From Corynebacterium sp. MSK041 (GTDB taxonomy: Bacteria > Actinomycetota > Actinomycetes > Mycobacteriales > Mycobacteriaceae), in assembly GCF_030232265.1 (NCBI RefSeq), contig NZ_JASPJK010000004.1, positions 62,001-126,000 on the forward strand: a stretch of 64,000 nt of DNA. Direction: 5' to 3'. Below are positions 33,888 through 42,341 of this stretch, in pieces. A program made the translations under genes and the position numbers. The notes beneath the pieces are model-generated. The model was not told where the DNA came from, did no database searches, and saw nothing but the letters and a program-made list of their open reading frames with translations. The first letter of the stretch is position 1. Each line of letters opens with the position of its first letter.

Positions 33888-33920
33888 GATCTAGCTTCCC
33901 CACAGCTTAATCGCGCGGGC

Positions 33921-35153
33921 CTAGACGCCGGGATCCGAAACGTCCTTGAGGCGTGCCGCACCGATGACTCCGGCAAAGCCCATCGCGGCGAGGAAGAGCA
34001 GCGCGGCCTGCGGGCCAAATGCCGCGATGGCGGACGAGATCGCACCGACGATGAGTAGCACGATGCCCATGACCGTGTTGGACACACCTGTGATGAGCGT
34101 GCGCCGGTCACCTTCAGTCATGTCCACAAGATAGGTTTTACGGGCCACGCGCACCGTCGTGTGCGCCAAGTTGACCAGGAAGAAACCGAGCGGCATCACC
34201 CACGCGTTGACCGCGGCCGGTGCGAACTGGGCGCTGGCAACAAGCAGCAGGATGACAACAGACGCGACTGCTGCCGCCCGCGACATCGTGGTCTTGGAGG
34301 ACCTGTCTGACCACATACCGGACACGCGGCCACCCACCAGTGCCGCACCACCAGAAGCAACAATGAAGGCTCCTAGCCCTGCCAAGTTCGCACCCTCACG
34401 GTGCGCGAGCACCACGATGAACGGGGTGGACAGCGCCGTGGCCAGCAACAGGGAGCGCACGATGAGGAAGTTCTGCAGCACTCGGTCGCCCTTGACCAGT
34501 TCCCACATTTGCTTGAAGCCGTGGTCGTCGGTGGATTCTTCGACCTCGGCTTCCGGTTCTTTGATGCTGGAGAACACAATGCTGGCAAACGCCCACGTTG
34601 ACGCGCCCAGCGCGAGCAGCGCCACGATGCCCCATTCCGGCAGATCATTAGGCAGGAAGAACAGAATCAATCCGACCGCGAGCGTGAACCCACCGCCCAG
34701 GGCTGTTGCGCGGCCCGTAATCACACCGCGGCGACCCTTGGAGATCGTGCGGCCCTGTACATCTTTGCCAGCAATCGAGCACACCGCCCTGAACAGTGCT
34801 AGTGCGCCAACGAGGATAAGGGTGGTGATGCCGAGGAGCTTGCCGCTGAAAAGCAGCGCGCTCACCGCGATGAGCGCGGCCGAAATGGCTTGGCCCCATG
34901 AGCCGATGAGCCACACTTTCTTGCGGGAGGCGTGAGACGTCACCCACGGGCTGAGCGCGAACTGCGGCAGCATCGAACCCGATTCCCGGATCGGGACCAG
35001 GAAGGACGTGAACACCGCCGGCACTCCAGCGACAGTAAACATCCAGGCCAGAACAGTTTTCGGTGCGACAATCTGATCGCCGATATTCTGCAGGCCATTC
35101 GACCAGATGAAGCGGCGAGCGTTGTGCTCCTCGTGCGGCATGGGGGAAGTCAT
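33921..35153 (-). CDS. MFS transporter
   Basis: 410 residues from ATG 35153, 7 nt after TACTAT on the minus strand (leaderless); this places the start 21 nt inside the longest frame. About twelve hydrophobic segments. The N-terminus NGLQNIGDQIVAPKTVLAWM and VPIRESGSMLPQFALSPWV resemble exporter-like MFS proteins annotated as NarK/DHA1-like. A charged central loop SSIKEPEAEVEESTDDHG splits the two halves near residue 195, and GGRVSGMWSDRSSKTTMSRA near residue 280 is the second-half loop motif. The substrate is unknown. It lies upstream of glmU with 66 bp between them. Confidence 0.83.
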   Translation of the reverse strand: MTSPMPHEEHNARRFIWSNGLQNIGDQIVAPKTVLAWMFTVAGVPAVFTSFLVPIRESGSMLPQFALSPWVTSHASRKKVWLIGSWGQAISAALIAVSALLFSGKLLGITTLILVGALALFRAVCSIAGKDVQGRTISKGRRGVITGRATALGGGFTLAVGLILFFLPNDLPEWGIVALLALGASTWAFASIVFSSIKEPEAEVEESTDDHGFKQMWELVKGDRVLQNFLIVRSLLLATALSTPFIVVLAHREGANLAGLGAFIVASGGAALVGGRVSGMWSDRSSKTTMSRAAAVASVVILLLVASAQFAPAAVNAWVMPLGFFLVNLAHTTVRVARKTYLVDMTEGDRRTLITGVSNTVMGIVLLIVGAISSAIAAFGPQAALLFLAAMGFAGVIGAARLKDVSDPGV

Positions 35154-35225
35154 ACCCCGGATAGTAGGTGCCACGAAAACACCGGGCGCGCTAAGTATTG
35201 GCTAACTTAGCGCGGACTAACCGCA

Positions 35226-36404
35226 CTAATCGCACTGAAGCACCCCGGTCAGGAAATCATTCGGAGCACCCAGCGCACGCAGTTTGTTGTGATCAAAACA
35301 GTGGTGTCTGGTAACTGAGGATCGGCCGTCATAATCGATGACTTCCCACTGGCCATTGGTGAAGTGGAAATGTCCGATGAAATCAGTACCGTTTTGTCCG
35401 GCTGTGGCCCATGTGCCATCGCAGAAGAGGACGGCGGTTCCCATCAGGGTGGGCCATTCTTCAACAACCTCATCGAAAGCAGCTGGCTCGCAGGAGCCTT
35501 TGACTGGTTCACCGCCTGAGGTTTCGGTGAACCTGCGGTAGAAATCCAGCACAGGGCCGGAACGGGAGAGGCCGATTTCGCCGTCGATGATGCCCCAATC
35601 GGTGCTGGAGAAGTTCATGGATTCCGTCCTCGTGCCGTCCGGGGAGGTGTACTCGGTGCGGCCACCACCCGGGTCGCCTTCCCTGAAATGCCAGGTGGCA
35701 CCACTGGGGCAGTCGCCGACGGTGATCTTCTCTGTTCTGATGCCGGGCGCAGTGTCCTCGAGGATGCCGTAGCAGCCGCGGTCTGGGTAGGTGATGGTGG
35801 CTACCGTTAGGTTTACGTCCCACCGGAAAATGACTTCGGTGGGTTCACCTTCCGGGGTGCCGGCGGTTTCGAGGGTGCCGGTGGTTCGCGTGGCTGGCTC
35901 GGGGAAGTGGATACCATCCGGTTCCGTACCCGGCGCATTCGGGTTGATGCCTACCTCGCCGTCAGTCTCGTCCGGATCGGTTTGGGGTAGTTGTGCGGTG
36001 GAGCTGGCGCCATCCAGGGTGGTGTAGGAGACATCCAGGGTGTCATCCTTGCTGGGTGTGAAGGTCCACTCGGTGCCACTATCGCCCTCACCGTGGACGA
36101 TGTCCTCGCGATACGTGTTCTTTCCGGTGCGGGTGAGGGTGGAGTGGCGCTGCAAGGTGGGGGAGGTCAGCTCACCAGTTTCACCCTTCTCATGGAAGCG
36201 AATGACAAGAACAACGGGCACCGCACCATCGGTGAGGCCTTCAGCATTATCGACGGTGCCGCTGTAACGCGTCTCGTTGAAAGGCTCAGCCATCGTGCGG
36301 GATTCAAACAACCCCGCCTTCGTGGCAATGACACCGCCCATTACACTCAGGACGAGGAGGAGGACGGCCAGAACGGCCAGCAAAACTCTGTTGGTTTTTG
36401 ACAT
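35226..36404 (-). CDS. Hypothetical membrane-anchored extracytoplasmic protein
   Basis: 392 residues. A single N-terminal hydrophobic helix (NRVLLAVLAVLLLVLSVMGG, residues 5-24) acts as signal anchor, since no cleavage or lipobox motif follows. The outside part reads as two similar beta domains: the SGTVDNAEG/TEWTFTPSKDDTLDVSY half and the later ATWHFREGDPGGGRTEYTSPDG half both end in a DGEVG/DGEIG element (near 150 and 300). So it may be an internal duplication. Six cysteines in the second half could form disulfides. No enzymatic motif is seen and I do not recognise the family. Its 5' neighbour across 133 bp is the tRNA-Gln gene. Confidence 0.75.
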   Translation of the reverse strand: MSKTNRVLLAVLAVLLLVLSVMGGVIATKAGLFESRTMAEPFNETRYSGTVDNAEGLTDGAVPVVLVIRFHEKGETGELTSPTLQRHSTLTRTGKNTYREDIVHGEGDSGTEWTFTPSKDDTLDVSYTTLDGASSTAQLPQTDPDETDGEVGINPNAPGTEPDGIHFPEPATRTTGTLETAGTPEGEPTEVIFRWDVNLTVATITYPDRGCYGILEDTAPGIRTEKITVGDCPSGATWHFREGDPGGGRTEYTSPDGTRTESMNFSSTDWGIIDGEIGLSRSGPVLDFYRRFTETSGGEPVKGSCEPAAFDEVVEEWPTLMGTAVLFCDGTWATAGQNGTDFIGHFHFTNGQWEVIDYDGRSSVTRHHCFDHNKLRALGAPNDFLTGVLQCD

Positions 36405-36476
36405 GGTTGACAGGGCTCCAGGGGCACGGGGTGAAAGCGTGTGGGGTTAAGGGTAGCTGGTGGGGTGCGGGGAAAC

Positions 36477-36486
36477 GTCGATAAGC
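36477..36486 (+). repeat. GTCGATAAGC motif, copy 11
   Basis: Intergenic, 51 nt before tRNA-Gln. Flanks: GGGGTGCGGGGAAA before, AAAT after. Confidence 0.85.
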
Positions 36487-36537
36487 AAATGCCTTATTTC
36501 GGGCCGCACGGTGGATTTGGTATGCTCTGGGACGTCT

Positions 36538-36609
36538 TTCCCCATGGTGTAATTGGCAACACTACGGTTTTTGGTACCGTCATTCTAGGTTCGAGTCCTG
36601 GTGGGGAAG
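36538..36609 (+). tRNA. tRNA-Gln (anticodon UUG)
   Basis: The cloverleaf folds fully. Acceptor TTCCCCA pairs with TGGGGAA, the D stem is GTGT/ACAC, the anticodon arm is ACGGT-TTTTGGT-ACCGT with anticodon TTG, the variable loop is CATT, and the T arm is CTAGG-TTCGAGT-CCTGG. Discriminator is G; CCA is not encoded. TATGCT at 36521-36526 is a good -10 box. T6 follows at 36611, a possible terminator. Confidence 0.95.
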
Positions 36610-36657
36610 CTTTTTTATTGCCTGACTTGGATTGCAGAAAGCGCGCGCAGAGGTTTG

Positions 36658-39600
36658 ATGGGGTTTATGGAACACGATTCAACCGATCTACCCATGCTGG
36701 CTGGGGTGCTCACCCAGGCCATGACGGATCCGAAGCTCACTGGCCTGCAGAAACGGGTGGGGGAGGAGTCGCTCCACATCACGGGCATTGATCAGGTGCG
36801 GCCGTGGGCGGCGGGCACGATCGCGCGCAAGGCGCCCGTGCTGCTGGTCACCGCGACGGGGCATGAGGCGGAGGACCTTTCCGCGGAGCTCGCCGCGATG
36901 TTGGGACGCGATGCGGTGGCGCTCATGCCGGCCTTTGAGACGTTGCCGCACGAGCGTCTCTCGCCTGCGGCCGATGTGGTGGGCAAGCGCAACAAAGTTG
37001 TGTATGAGCTGGATAAGACCCGCGTGGTTGTGGCGTCCGCGCGGGCGGCCTGCCAGCCGGTGTTGCCGCCGGTGGAGCCCGTCGTGGTGGCCGTGGATGA
37101 GGAGCATGATTTCGGGGAGCTGACCCAGCGCCTGGCAGATCTCGCCTACAAACACGTGGACATGGTGGCCAGCCGCGGCGAATTTGCCATGCGCGGCGGC
37201 ATCATCGACGTGTTCCCCACGACCTCCGAGCACCCCGTCCGCATCGAATTCTGGGGCGACGAGGTCACAGAACTGCGCTCCTTCGCCGTCGCTGATCAGC
37301 GCACCATCGAAGACATCAGCTCGGTTGAGCTGCACCCCGCGCGCCAATTGCTTATCGACGCCACCGTGCGCACCCGAGCCACCTCCCTCGCCCAGTCCTA
37401 CCCGGGCAACCGCACCCTGGTGGAGATGCTGGAACGCATTGCCGGCGGCTCCCACCCAGACGGGATGGAGGCGCTCATCCCGGCGTTGACGGACCAGCCC
37501 TTTGAGGTGCTGCCCGCGCTCATGCCGGCCGGGTCTGTCGTGCTGGTGACCTCGCCGGAGAAAGTGCGCACCCGCATTGCTGACCTGCAGGCCACTGATG
37601 AGGAATTCCTGGAGGCCGGGTGGGAGGCCGCCGCGATGGGGGCTGAGGGCCCGGTGGCTGCCGAGGGCTTGGATGTTTCCGCGAGCTCGTACCGCTCCTT
37701 TGAATCCTTGGAAGCCTCCGCGCTGAAGTCCGGCAACGCGTGGTGGACGTTCGCGCCACCGGGCATGGGCATGGCGGATGAGATCACTCTGCCACTGGAA
37801 TTTGAGCCGGCCCCGGCGCCCAAAGGCGACCTGAAAGAAATTGAGGCGCTCTACGGCAAGGTCAAGCTGCACCTGCAAAACGGTGGACACGCCGCCTTCG
37901 TTGCACCCGCCAAGGGCACGATCGACCGCATGGCGGACCGCCTACGCGAAAATGGTGTGTCCGCGCGCGTGGCTAGCCCGGGCCTTGAACCTGTCGATGG
38001 GCAGGTCACGCTGTACCAGGGGATCTCTCACGCTGGCCTGACCTTCACCGGGCCTGGTCTAGTCGTGTTCACCGAAACCGATGTGACGGGCAACCGCGTG
38101 GGAGATATCGCCGGTGCGAAACGCCGAGCCCCACGCCGCCGCAACCGTGTTGATCCGCTGGCTTTGAAGCCGGGGGATTATGTGGTGCATGACACCCACG
38201 GCATCGGCAAGTTCGTCAAGATGGCGGAGCGCACTGTGGGTGACGCCCGCCGCGAATACATCGTGCTGGAATACCAACCCGCCAAGCGCGGCCAGCCCGG
38301 CGACCAGCTGTGGGTTCCTATGGACTCGCTGGACCTGCTGAGTAAGTACACCGGCGGGGAAAGCCCAAGTCTGTCCAAGATGGGTGGGTCGGACTGGAAG
38401 AACACCAAGCGGAAAGCGCGCGCTGCCGTGCGCGAGATTGCCGCCGAGCTCATCGAGCTCTACGCCAAGCGCGCTTCCGCGCCGGGCCACGCCTTCGCCC
38501 CCGATTCGCCCTGGCAGCTGGAGATGGAAGACAACTTCCCCTTCGTGGAAACCGAAGACCAGATGGCTGCCATCGAGGCCGTGAAGGAGGACATGGAGAA
38601 GCCATCGCCGATGGACCGCGTCATCGTCGGTGACGTGGGCTTTGGAAAGACCGAAGTGGCGGTGCGCGCCGCGTTCAAGGCCGTGCAGGACGGAAAGCAG
38701 GTAGCGGTGCTCGTGCCCACGACACTGCTGTCCCAGCAGCACTACGCCACCTTCACCCAGCGCATGGATGGTTTTGGCGTGGAGATCCGGGAGCTATCCC
38801 GTTTCACCACGGGTGCAGAGGCGAAGAAGACGCTTCAAGGGCTAGCGGATGGTTCCGTCGATATTGTGATTGGCACCCACCGTCTCCTGCAGACAGGCGT
38901 GCAGTGGAAGAACCTGGGCCTCATCGTGGTGGATGAGGAGCAGCGCTTCGGTGTGGAACACAAGGAGCACATCAAGGCGCTCAAATCCCACGTGGACGTG
39001 CTCACCATGACGGCGACGCCAATCCCGCGCACCTTGGAGATGTCCCTAACAGGTATCCGCGAGATGACCTCCATTACCACCCCGCCTGAGGATCGTCACC
39101 CGGTGCTCACCTACGTGGGTGCGCAGGAGGACAAGCAGATAGCGGCCGCGATCCGCCGCGAATTGCTTCGCGACGGCCAGGTCTTCTACATCCACAACAA
39201 AGTCGCCGACATTGAGAAAACAGCACGCCACCTGCGTGAGTTGGTGCCTGAAGCGCGCATCGTCGTGGCGCATGGCCAGATGGGTGAGCAACTGCTGGAA
39301 CAAACCGTGCAGGGTTTCTGGAACCGCGAGTACGACGTGCTGGTGTGCACCACCATCGTGGAAACCGGCCTGGATATCGCCAACGCAAACACCCTCATCG
39401 TGGAAAACGCCCAGAACATGGGCTTGTCCCAGCTGCACCAGCTGCGCGGCCGCGTGGGGCGGTCCCGTGAGCGTGGCTACGCCTACTTCCTGTACCCCAA
39501 GGACAAGGTGCTCACGGAGACGTCTTACGACCGTCTGGCCACCATCGCACAGCACAACGACCTGGGTGCCGGCATGGCCGTGGCACAGAAGGACCTGGAG

Positions 39601-40290
39601 ATGCGCGGTGCCGGTAACGTTTTAGGTGCGGAACAGTCTGGCCACATCGCTGGTGTGGGCTTTGACATGTACGTCCGCCTCGTCGGTGAAGCAGTGGAAA
39701 CTTTCAAGTCCCTCATGTCCGGGGAAGTGGTGGACGCCACCGACCAAGGCCCGAAAGAGATTCGCATCGACTTGCCTGTGGACGCCCACATTCCGGAGTC
39801 CTACATCAACTCCGAGCGCCTCCGCCTGGAAAGCTACCGCAAGCTCGCTGCCGCGCGCGATAACGCTGAGCTGGCCCAGGTCGCCGAAGAACTCACCGAC
39901 CGCTTCGGTGAGATGCCCGAGGAAGTCTCACGCCTCTTCGCGGTGGCCCGTCTCCGCCACCAGGCTCGTCGCGCTGGTGTTGCCGACATCACCATGCAGG
40001 GCACCCGCTTGAAGTTCCACCCGGTGGACATGCCTGATTCCAAGCAGGTGCGCCTCAAGCGCCTGTACCCGGGATCCAATTACCGCGCGGCTGCCAAGGC
40101 AGTGCAGGTGCCGTTCCCACGCGAAGGCGGTGCGAAGCCGGCGCTCAATGCACCCAACCTCCGGGACGAAGAGCTCTTGCAGTGGGTCGCAGACTTCCTC
40201 TCTGCGATCTTTGATGTGGAGGAGGTTTCGGTGCGGGGCGGTGACGTCGACAAGCAAAAAGGCAAGCGTGTGTTCTCAGTGAGTGAGTAG
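36658..40290 (+). CDS. mfd: Transcription-repair coupling factor
   Basis: 1210 residues from ATG 36658 (AGAGG 4 nt upstream; ATG 36667 also possible). Mfd removes RNA polymerase stalled at DNA damage and recruits UvrA. Domain order is complete: UvrB-like N-terminus with ATGHEAEDLSAELAAML and FETLPHERLSP (residues ~70-110), the RNAP-interaction domain from LKPGDYVVHDTHGIGKFVKM (~505), and RecG-like helicase motors with Walker A GDVGFGKTEVAVRAAF (~660) and motif II VVDEEQRFG (~760). TRG motif and C-terminal TRCF domain follow from IRIDLPVDAHIPESYI (~1055). The gene lies 48 nt after tRNA-Gln and is likely read from its own or the tRNA promoter. Confidence 0.97.
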   Translation: MGFMEHDSTDLPMLAGVLTQAMTDPKLTGLQKRVGEESLHITGIDQVRPWAAGTIARKAPVLLVTATGHEAEDLSAELAAMLGRDAVALMPAFETLPHERLSPAADVVGKRNKVVYELDKTRVVVASARAACQPVLPPVEPVVVAVDEEHDFGELTQRLADLAYKHVDMVASRGEFAMRGGIIDVFPTTSEHPVRIEFWGDEVTELRSFAVADQRTIEDISSVELHPARQLLIDATVRTRATSLAQSYPGNRTLVEMLERIAGGSHPDGMEALIPALTDQPFEVLPALMPAGSVVLVTSPEKVRTRIADLQATDEEFLEAGWEAAAMGAEGPVAAEGLDVSASSYRSFESLEASALKSGNAWWTFAPPGMGMADEITLPLEFEPAPAPKGDLKEIEALYGKVKLHLQNGGHAAFVAPAKGTIDRMADRLRENGVSARVASPGLEPVDGQVTLYQGISHAGLTFTGPGLVVFTETDVTGNRVGDIAGAKRRAPRRRNRVDPLALKPGDYVVHDTHGIGKFVKMAERTVGDARREYIVLEYQPAKRGQPGDQLWVPMDSLDLLSKYTGGESPSLSKMGGSDWKNTKRKARAAVREIAAELIELYAKRASAPGHAFAPDSPWQLEMEDNFPFVETEDQMAAIEAVKEDMEKPSPMDRVIVGDVGFGKTEVAVRAAFKAVQDGKQVAVLVPTTLLSQQHYATFTQRMDGFGVEIRELSRFTTGAEAKKTLQGLADGSVDIVIGTHRLLQTGVQWKNLGLIVVDEEQRFGVEHKEHIKALKSHVDVLTMTATPIPRTLEMSLTGIREMTSITTPPEDRHPVLTYVGAQEDKQIAAAIRRELLRDGQVFYIHNKVADIEKTARHLRELVPEARIVVAHGQMGEQLLEQTVQGFWNREYDVLVCTTIVETGLDIANANTLIVENAQNMGLSQLHQLRGRVGRSRERGYAYFLYPKDKVLTETSYDRLATIAQHNDLGAGMAVAQKDLEMRGAGNVLGAEQSGHIAGVGFDMYVRLVGEAVETFKSLMSGEVVDATDQGPKEIRIDLPVDAHIPESYINSERLRLESYRKLAAARDNAELAQVAEELTDRFGEMPEEVSRLFAVARLRHQARRAGVADITMQGTRLKFHPVDMPDSKQVRLKRLYPGSNYRAAAKAVQVPFPREGGAKPALNAPNLRDEELLQWVADFLSAIFDVEEVSVRGGDVDKQKGKRVFSVSE
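37350..37359 (-). repeat. GTCGATAAGC motif, copy 12 (reverse)
   Basis: Inside mfd, read as LLIDAT in the coding direction. Confidence 0.8.
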
Positions 40291-40355
40291 AAAAGTTACG
40301 GCCATACTCGTAACTTTGGTACTTTTTGGGAAAAGTTACGACTATACTCGTAACT
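40291..40355 (+). promoter_or_regulatory. Duplicated palindrome, probable promoter-operator of the DUF4143 ATPase gene
   Basis: Two 25-bp direct repeats (40291-40315 and 40331-40355) differ at two bases. Each is an inverted repeat AGTTACG-n8-CGTAACT. The second copy contains TATACT (40343-40348), 8 nt before the GTG start at 40357, so the operator would cover the -10 box of a leaderless gene. Confidence 0.65.
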
Positions 40356-40356
40356 C

Positions 40357-41568
40357 GTGAACCTTCTTCCGCGTCCGCAATACCTTCAAGAACTCGCTGC
40401 AATCACCGGGAATGACCTTGTCCGCCTGGTTACGGGAGTGCGTCGTGCCGGCAAGTCATCGCTGCTGCACTTGTATCGTGAGCATCTTGTGGAGCAGGGA
40501 GTTGACCCACGCGCGATTCTCACGATCAATTTTGAGGACGTGACCTTTGACCCTCTTCGCCAGCCCCAGGCTTTTCATGAGTATGTCCTAGATCGTGTGA
40601 AGCACGGTGTCACGCATCTGCATGTCGATGAGGTTCAGGAGTTGGCGGACTGGGCTCGGATGATCAACTCACTGCGAACAACACAGAATATTGAGATCTG
40701 TGCGACGGGTTCGAATGCTTCCATGTTTTCGGGGGAAGGGCTGACATACCTTGCGGGGCGCTACGTGTCGCTGGAGGTGTTCCCGCTGTCGCTCGCGGAG
40801 TTCCGTCAGTTCACGGGGGTCAGCGACAGTGAATCGGTGGAGGAAAGCTACCAACGCTGGATGACCACCGGTGGGTTTGCTCGCAGTGTCCTGGAGTCCT
40901 CGCCTGAGATCGCGCGCCAGCTCAACAGGGATTTGTTCGACTCGATCTTCACACGCGACATCGCCTTGCGTGGTCAGGTGCGTGATACCGCCACCTTCAT
41001 CAAAGTCGCAGCATTCGTACTGGATAATGCAGGTTCGCCACTATCGGCGAACAAGATTTCCAACACTTTGAAGTCGGAGGGCGTGAAGGTGAGCACCGAC
41101 ACCGTGGACCGCTACCTCCAGCTCATGGCGGATGCCCACCTGATTTACCCGTGCCACCGCTATGACACTCGCGGGCGCGGCTGGTTGAAAACAACGCCGA
41201 AATACTACTGGGTCGATGCTGGATTGCGTGACGCTCTTACTGGACATAAGAACACGAACACGGGACACGACGTGGAAAACCAGGTGTACCTTGAATTGCT
41301 GCGACAGCGCTTCGAGGTCCACACTGGAGTAGGCCCTGGCGGAGAAATCGATTTCCTCGCGCAGCGGGGTGATGAAACCCTCTTCATTCAAGTTGCGCTG
41401 ACCGCTTTGGATGAGCAGGTACTTCGGAGGGAACTGTCCTCGTTCGAAGGTCTGCCGCCGGGATCCAGGTGTCTGCTGTTGACGGGGGACCGGCTTCCCC
41501 TTTCAACTGGGTACGTGCAGCAACTGAATGTCTTTGATGTTCTTGCGCGAAAAGTGTCGCTGTCTTAG
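40357..41568 (+). CDS. AAA ATPase with C-terminal DUF4143 domain
   Basis: 403 residues from GTG 40357; no SD, likely leaderless. Walker A is VTGVRRAGKSSLLHLYREHL (residues 26-45), Walker B is HLHVDEVQELADWA near residue 88, and sensor-like ATGSNASMFSG lies near residue 113. The DUF4143 domain begins around residue 185, with YYWVDAGLRDALTG near residue 285. It ends in a nuclease-like core: ENQVYLELLRQRFEV, GGEIDFLAQRGDETLFIQVAL (acidic E-x-D, then Q-V where others have E-V-K). The family is widespread and functionally unsettled, often in accessory DNA. The K-to-Q change makes nuclease activity doubtful. The palindromic leader suggests self-regulation. Confidence 0.85.
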   Translation: MNLLPRPQYLQELAAITGNDLVRLVTGVRRAGKSSLLHLYREHLVEQGVDPRAILTINFEDVTFDPLRQPQAFHEYVLDRVKHGVTHLHVDEVQELADWARMINSLRTTQNIEICATGSNASMFSGEGLTYLAGRYVSLEVFPLSLAEFRQFTGVSDSESVEESYQRWMTTGGFARSVLESSPEIARQLNRDLFDSIFTRDIALRGQVRDTATFIKVAAFVLDNAGSPLSANKISNTLKSEGVKVSTDTVDRYLQLMADAHLIYPCHRYDTRGRGWLKTTPKYYWVDAGLRDALTGHKNTNTGHDVENQVYLELLRQRFEVHTGVGPGGEIDFLAQRGDETLFIQVALTALDEQVLRRELSSFEGLPPGSRCLLLTGDRLPLSTGYVQQLNVFDVLARKVSLS

Positions 41569-41585
41569 GCTCGTGCGTCGGCGTA

Positions 41586-42212
41586 CTACAACACCAGCGG
41601 CATCGCCAACAGCATCGTCACCGACCACGTGAGGTGCACGGCGATCGGGGAGATGACGCGCCGGGTGCGGGAGGCCTCATAGAAACACAGCGCGCCGAGG
41701 ATGCCGGCGGCAAAGACGAGCAGCGGGACACCCATCCCGATGGTGATCAGGCAGTAGACGCCGGTGGAGAGCACGCCGACCGCCAGCTCATTGAAGTGGC
41801 CACGCAGTTGCTTGGACAGCGCGTCGCGGTAGACAAGTTCCTCACCGATGCCGTTGATGATGAGCACCGTCAGCGTGGGCAGCCAGCCGCCCGCACTGGG
41901 CATGCTGAGCAGCTCTGTCACCGGCCCGGCCAGCAGCGGAATATGGCGCACCACAAGCGCGCCGAGTAAAAAGACCACCGCGAGCGCCCCACCCAAGGCC
42001 GCGCCGCGCAGCAGGTCTGCTGTCATCGGGCCCGCGAACGCTTTTCGGTCGCCCCACACCCACCACGCGGCGGCGTAGAGGGCGGCGGTGAGCACTGTGA
42101 TCACGTAGAACGCCACGGTGCCGTCGCCGGCCTGGCGCGCGGTGAACAGGCCAAGCCCGCCCAGCACACATGGGATGAGAACCAGCCAGGAACCAGCAGC
42201 ACGAGCAGTCAT
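41586..42212 (-). CDS. CPBP family intramembrane metalloprotease-like protein
   Basis: 208 residues from ATG 42212. A perfect TATAAT lies 9 nt upstream on the minus strand, so the 5' leader is at most a few nucleotides. Six or seven membrane spans. The CPBP/CAAX-protease signature is intact: motif 1 is GIGEELVYRDALS (EExxxR near residue 125) and the last motif is ISPIAVHLTWSV (histidine near residue 194). The middle motif is less clear (VFAAGILGALCFYEASR). Family members cut prenylated proteins in eukaryotes; in bacteria they are linked to bacteriocin immunity and envelope stress. The substrate is unknown. The tRNA gene at 42268 is divergent from it. Confidence 0.85.
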   Translation of the reverse strand: MTARAAGSWLVLIPCVLGGLGLFTARQAGDGTVAFYVITVLTAALYAAAWWVWGDRKAFAGPMTADLLRGAALGGALAVVFLLGALVVRHIPLLAGPVTELLSMPSAGGWLPTLTVLIINGIGEELVYRDALSKQLRGHFNELAVGVLSTGVYCLITIGMGVPLLVFAAGILGALCFYEASRTRRVISPIAVHLTWSVTMLLAMPLVL

Positions 42213-42267
42213 GATGGAGCAATTATAGGGATGCACGGGGGAGTGCCGTACACTCATTCACCGATAC

Positions 42268-42341
42268 GCCCCTATAGCCCAATCGGCAGAGGCAGTCGAC
42301 TTAAAATCGATTCAGTCAGGGTTCGAGTCCCTGTGGGGGCA
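42268..42341 (+). tRNA. tRNA with anticodon UAA (Leu by anticodon), short variable loop
   Basis: 74 nt. Acceptor GCCCCTA pairs with TGGGGGC (one T-G pair). The anticodon arm is GTCGA-CTTAAAA-TCGAT with anticodon TAA. T arm is CAGGG-TTCGAGT-CCCTG and the discriminator is A; CCA is not encoded. The variable region is only 5 nt (TCAGT), whereas bacterial tRNA-Leu is a class II tRNA with a long variable arm. A TACACT box lies 13 nt upstream. The 3' 26 nt are antisense to the end of the amidase gene. Confidence 0.9.

Noticed and set aside
31248..34058. A 936-codon open frame on the plus strand
   Set aside because: It runs antisense through prs and glmU, whose motifs are unambiguous on the minus strand. 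Its composition (His/Val/Gly-rich) is what the complement of GC-rich genes gives.
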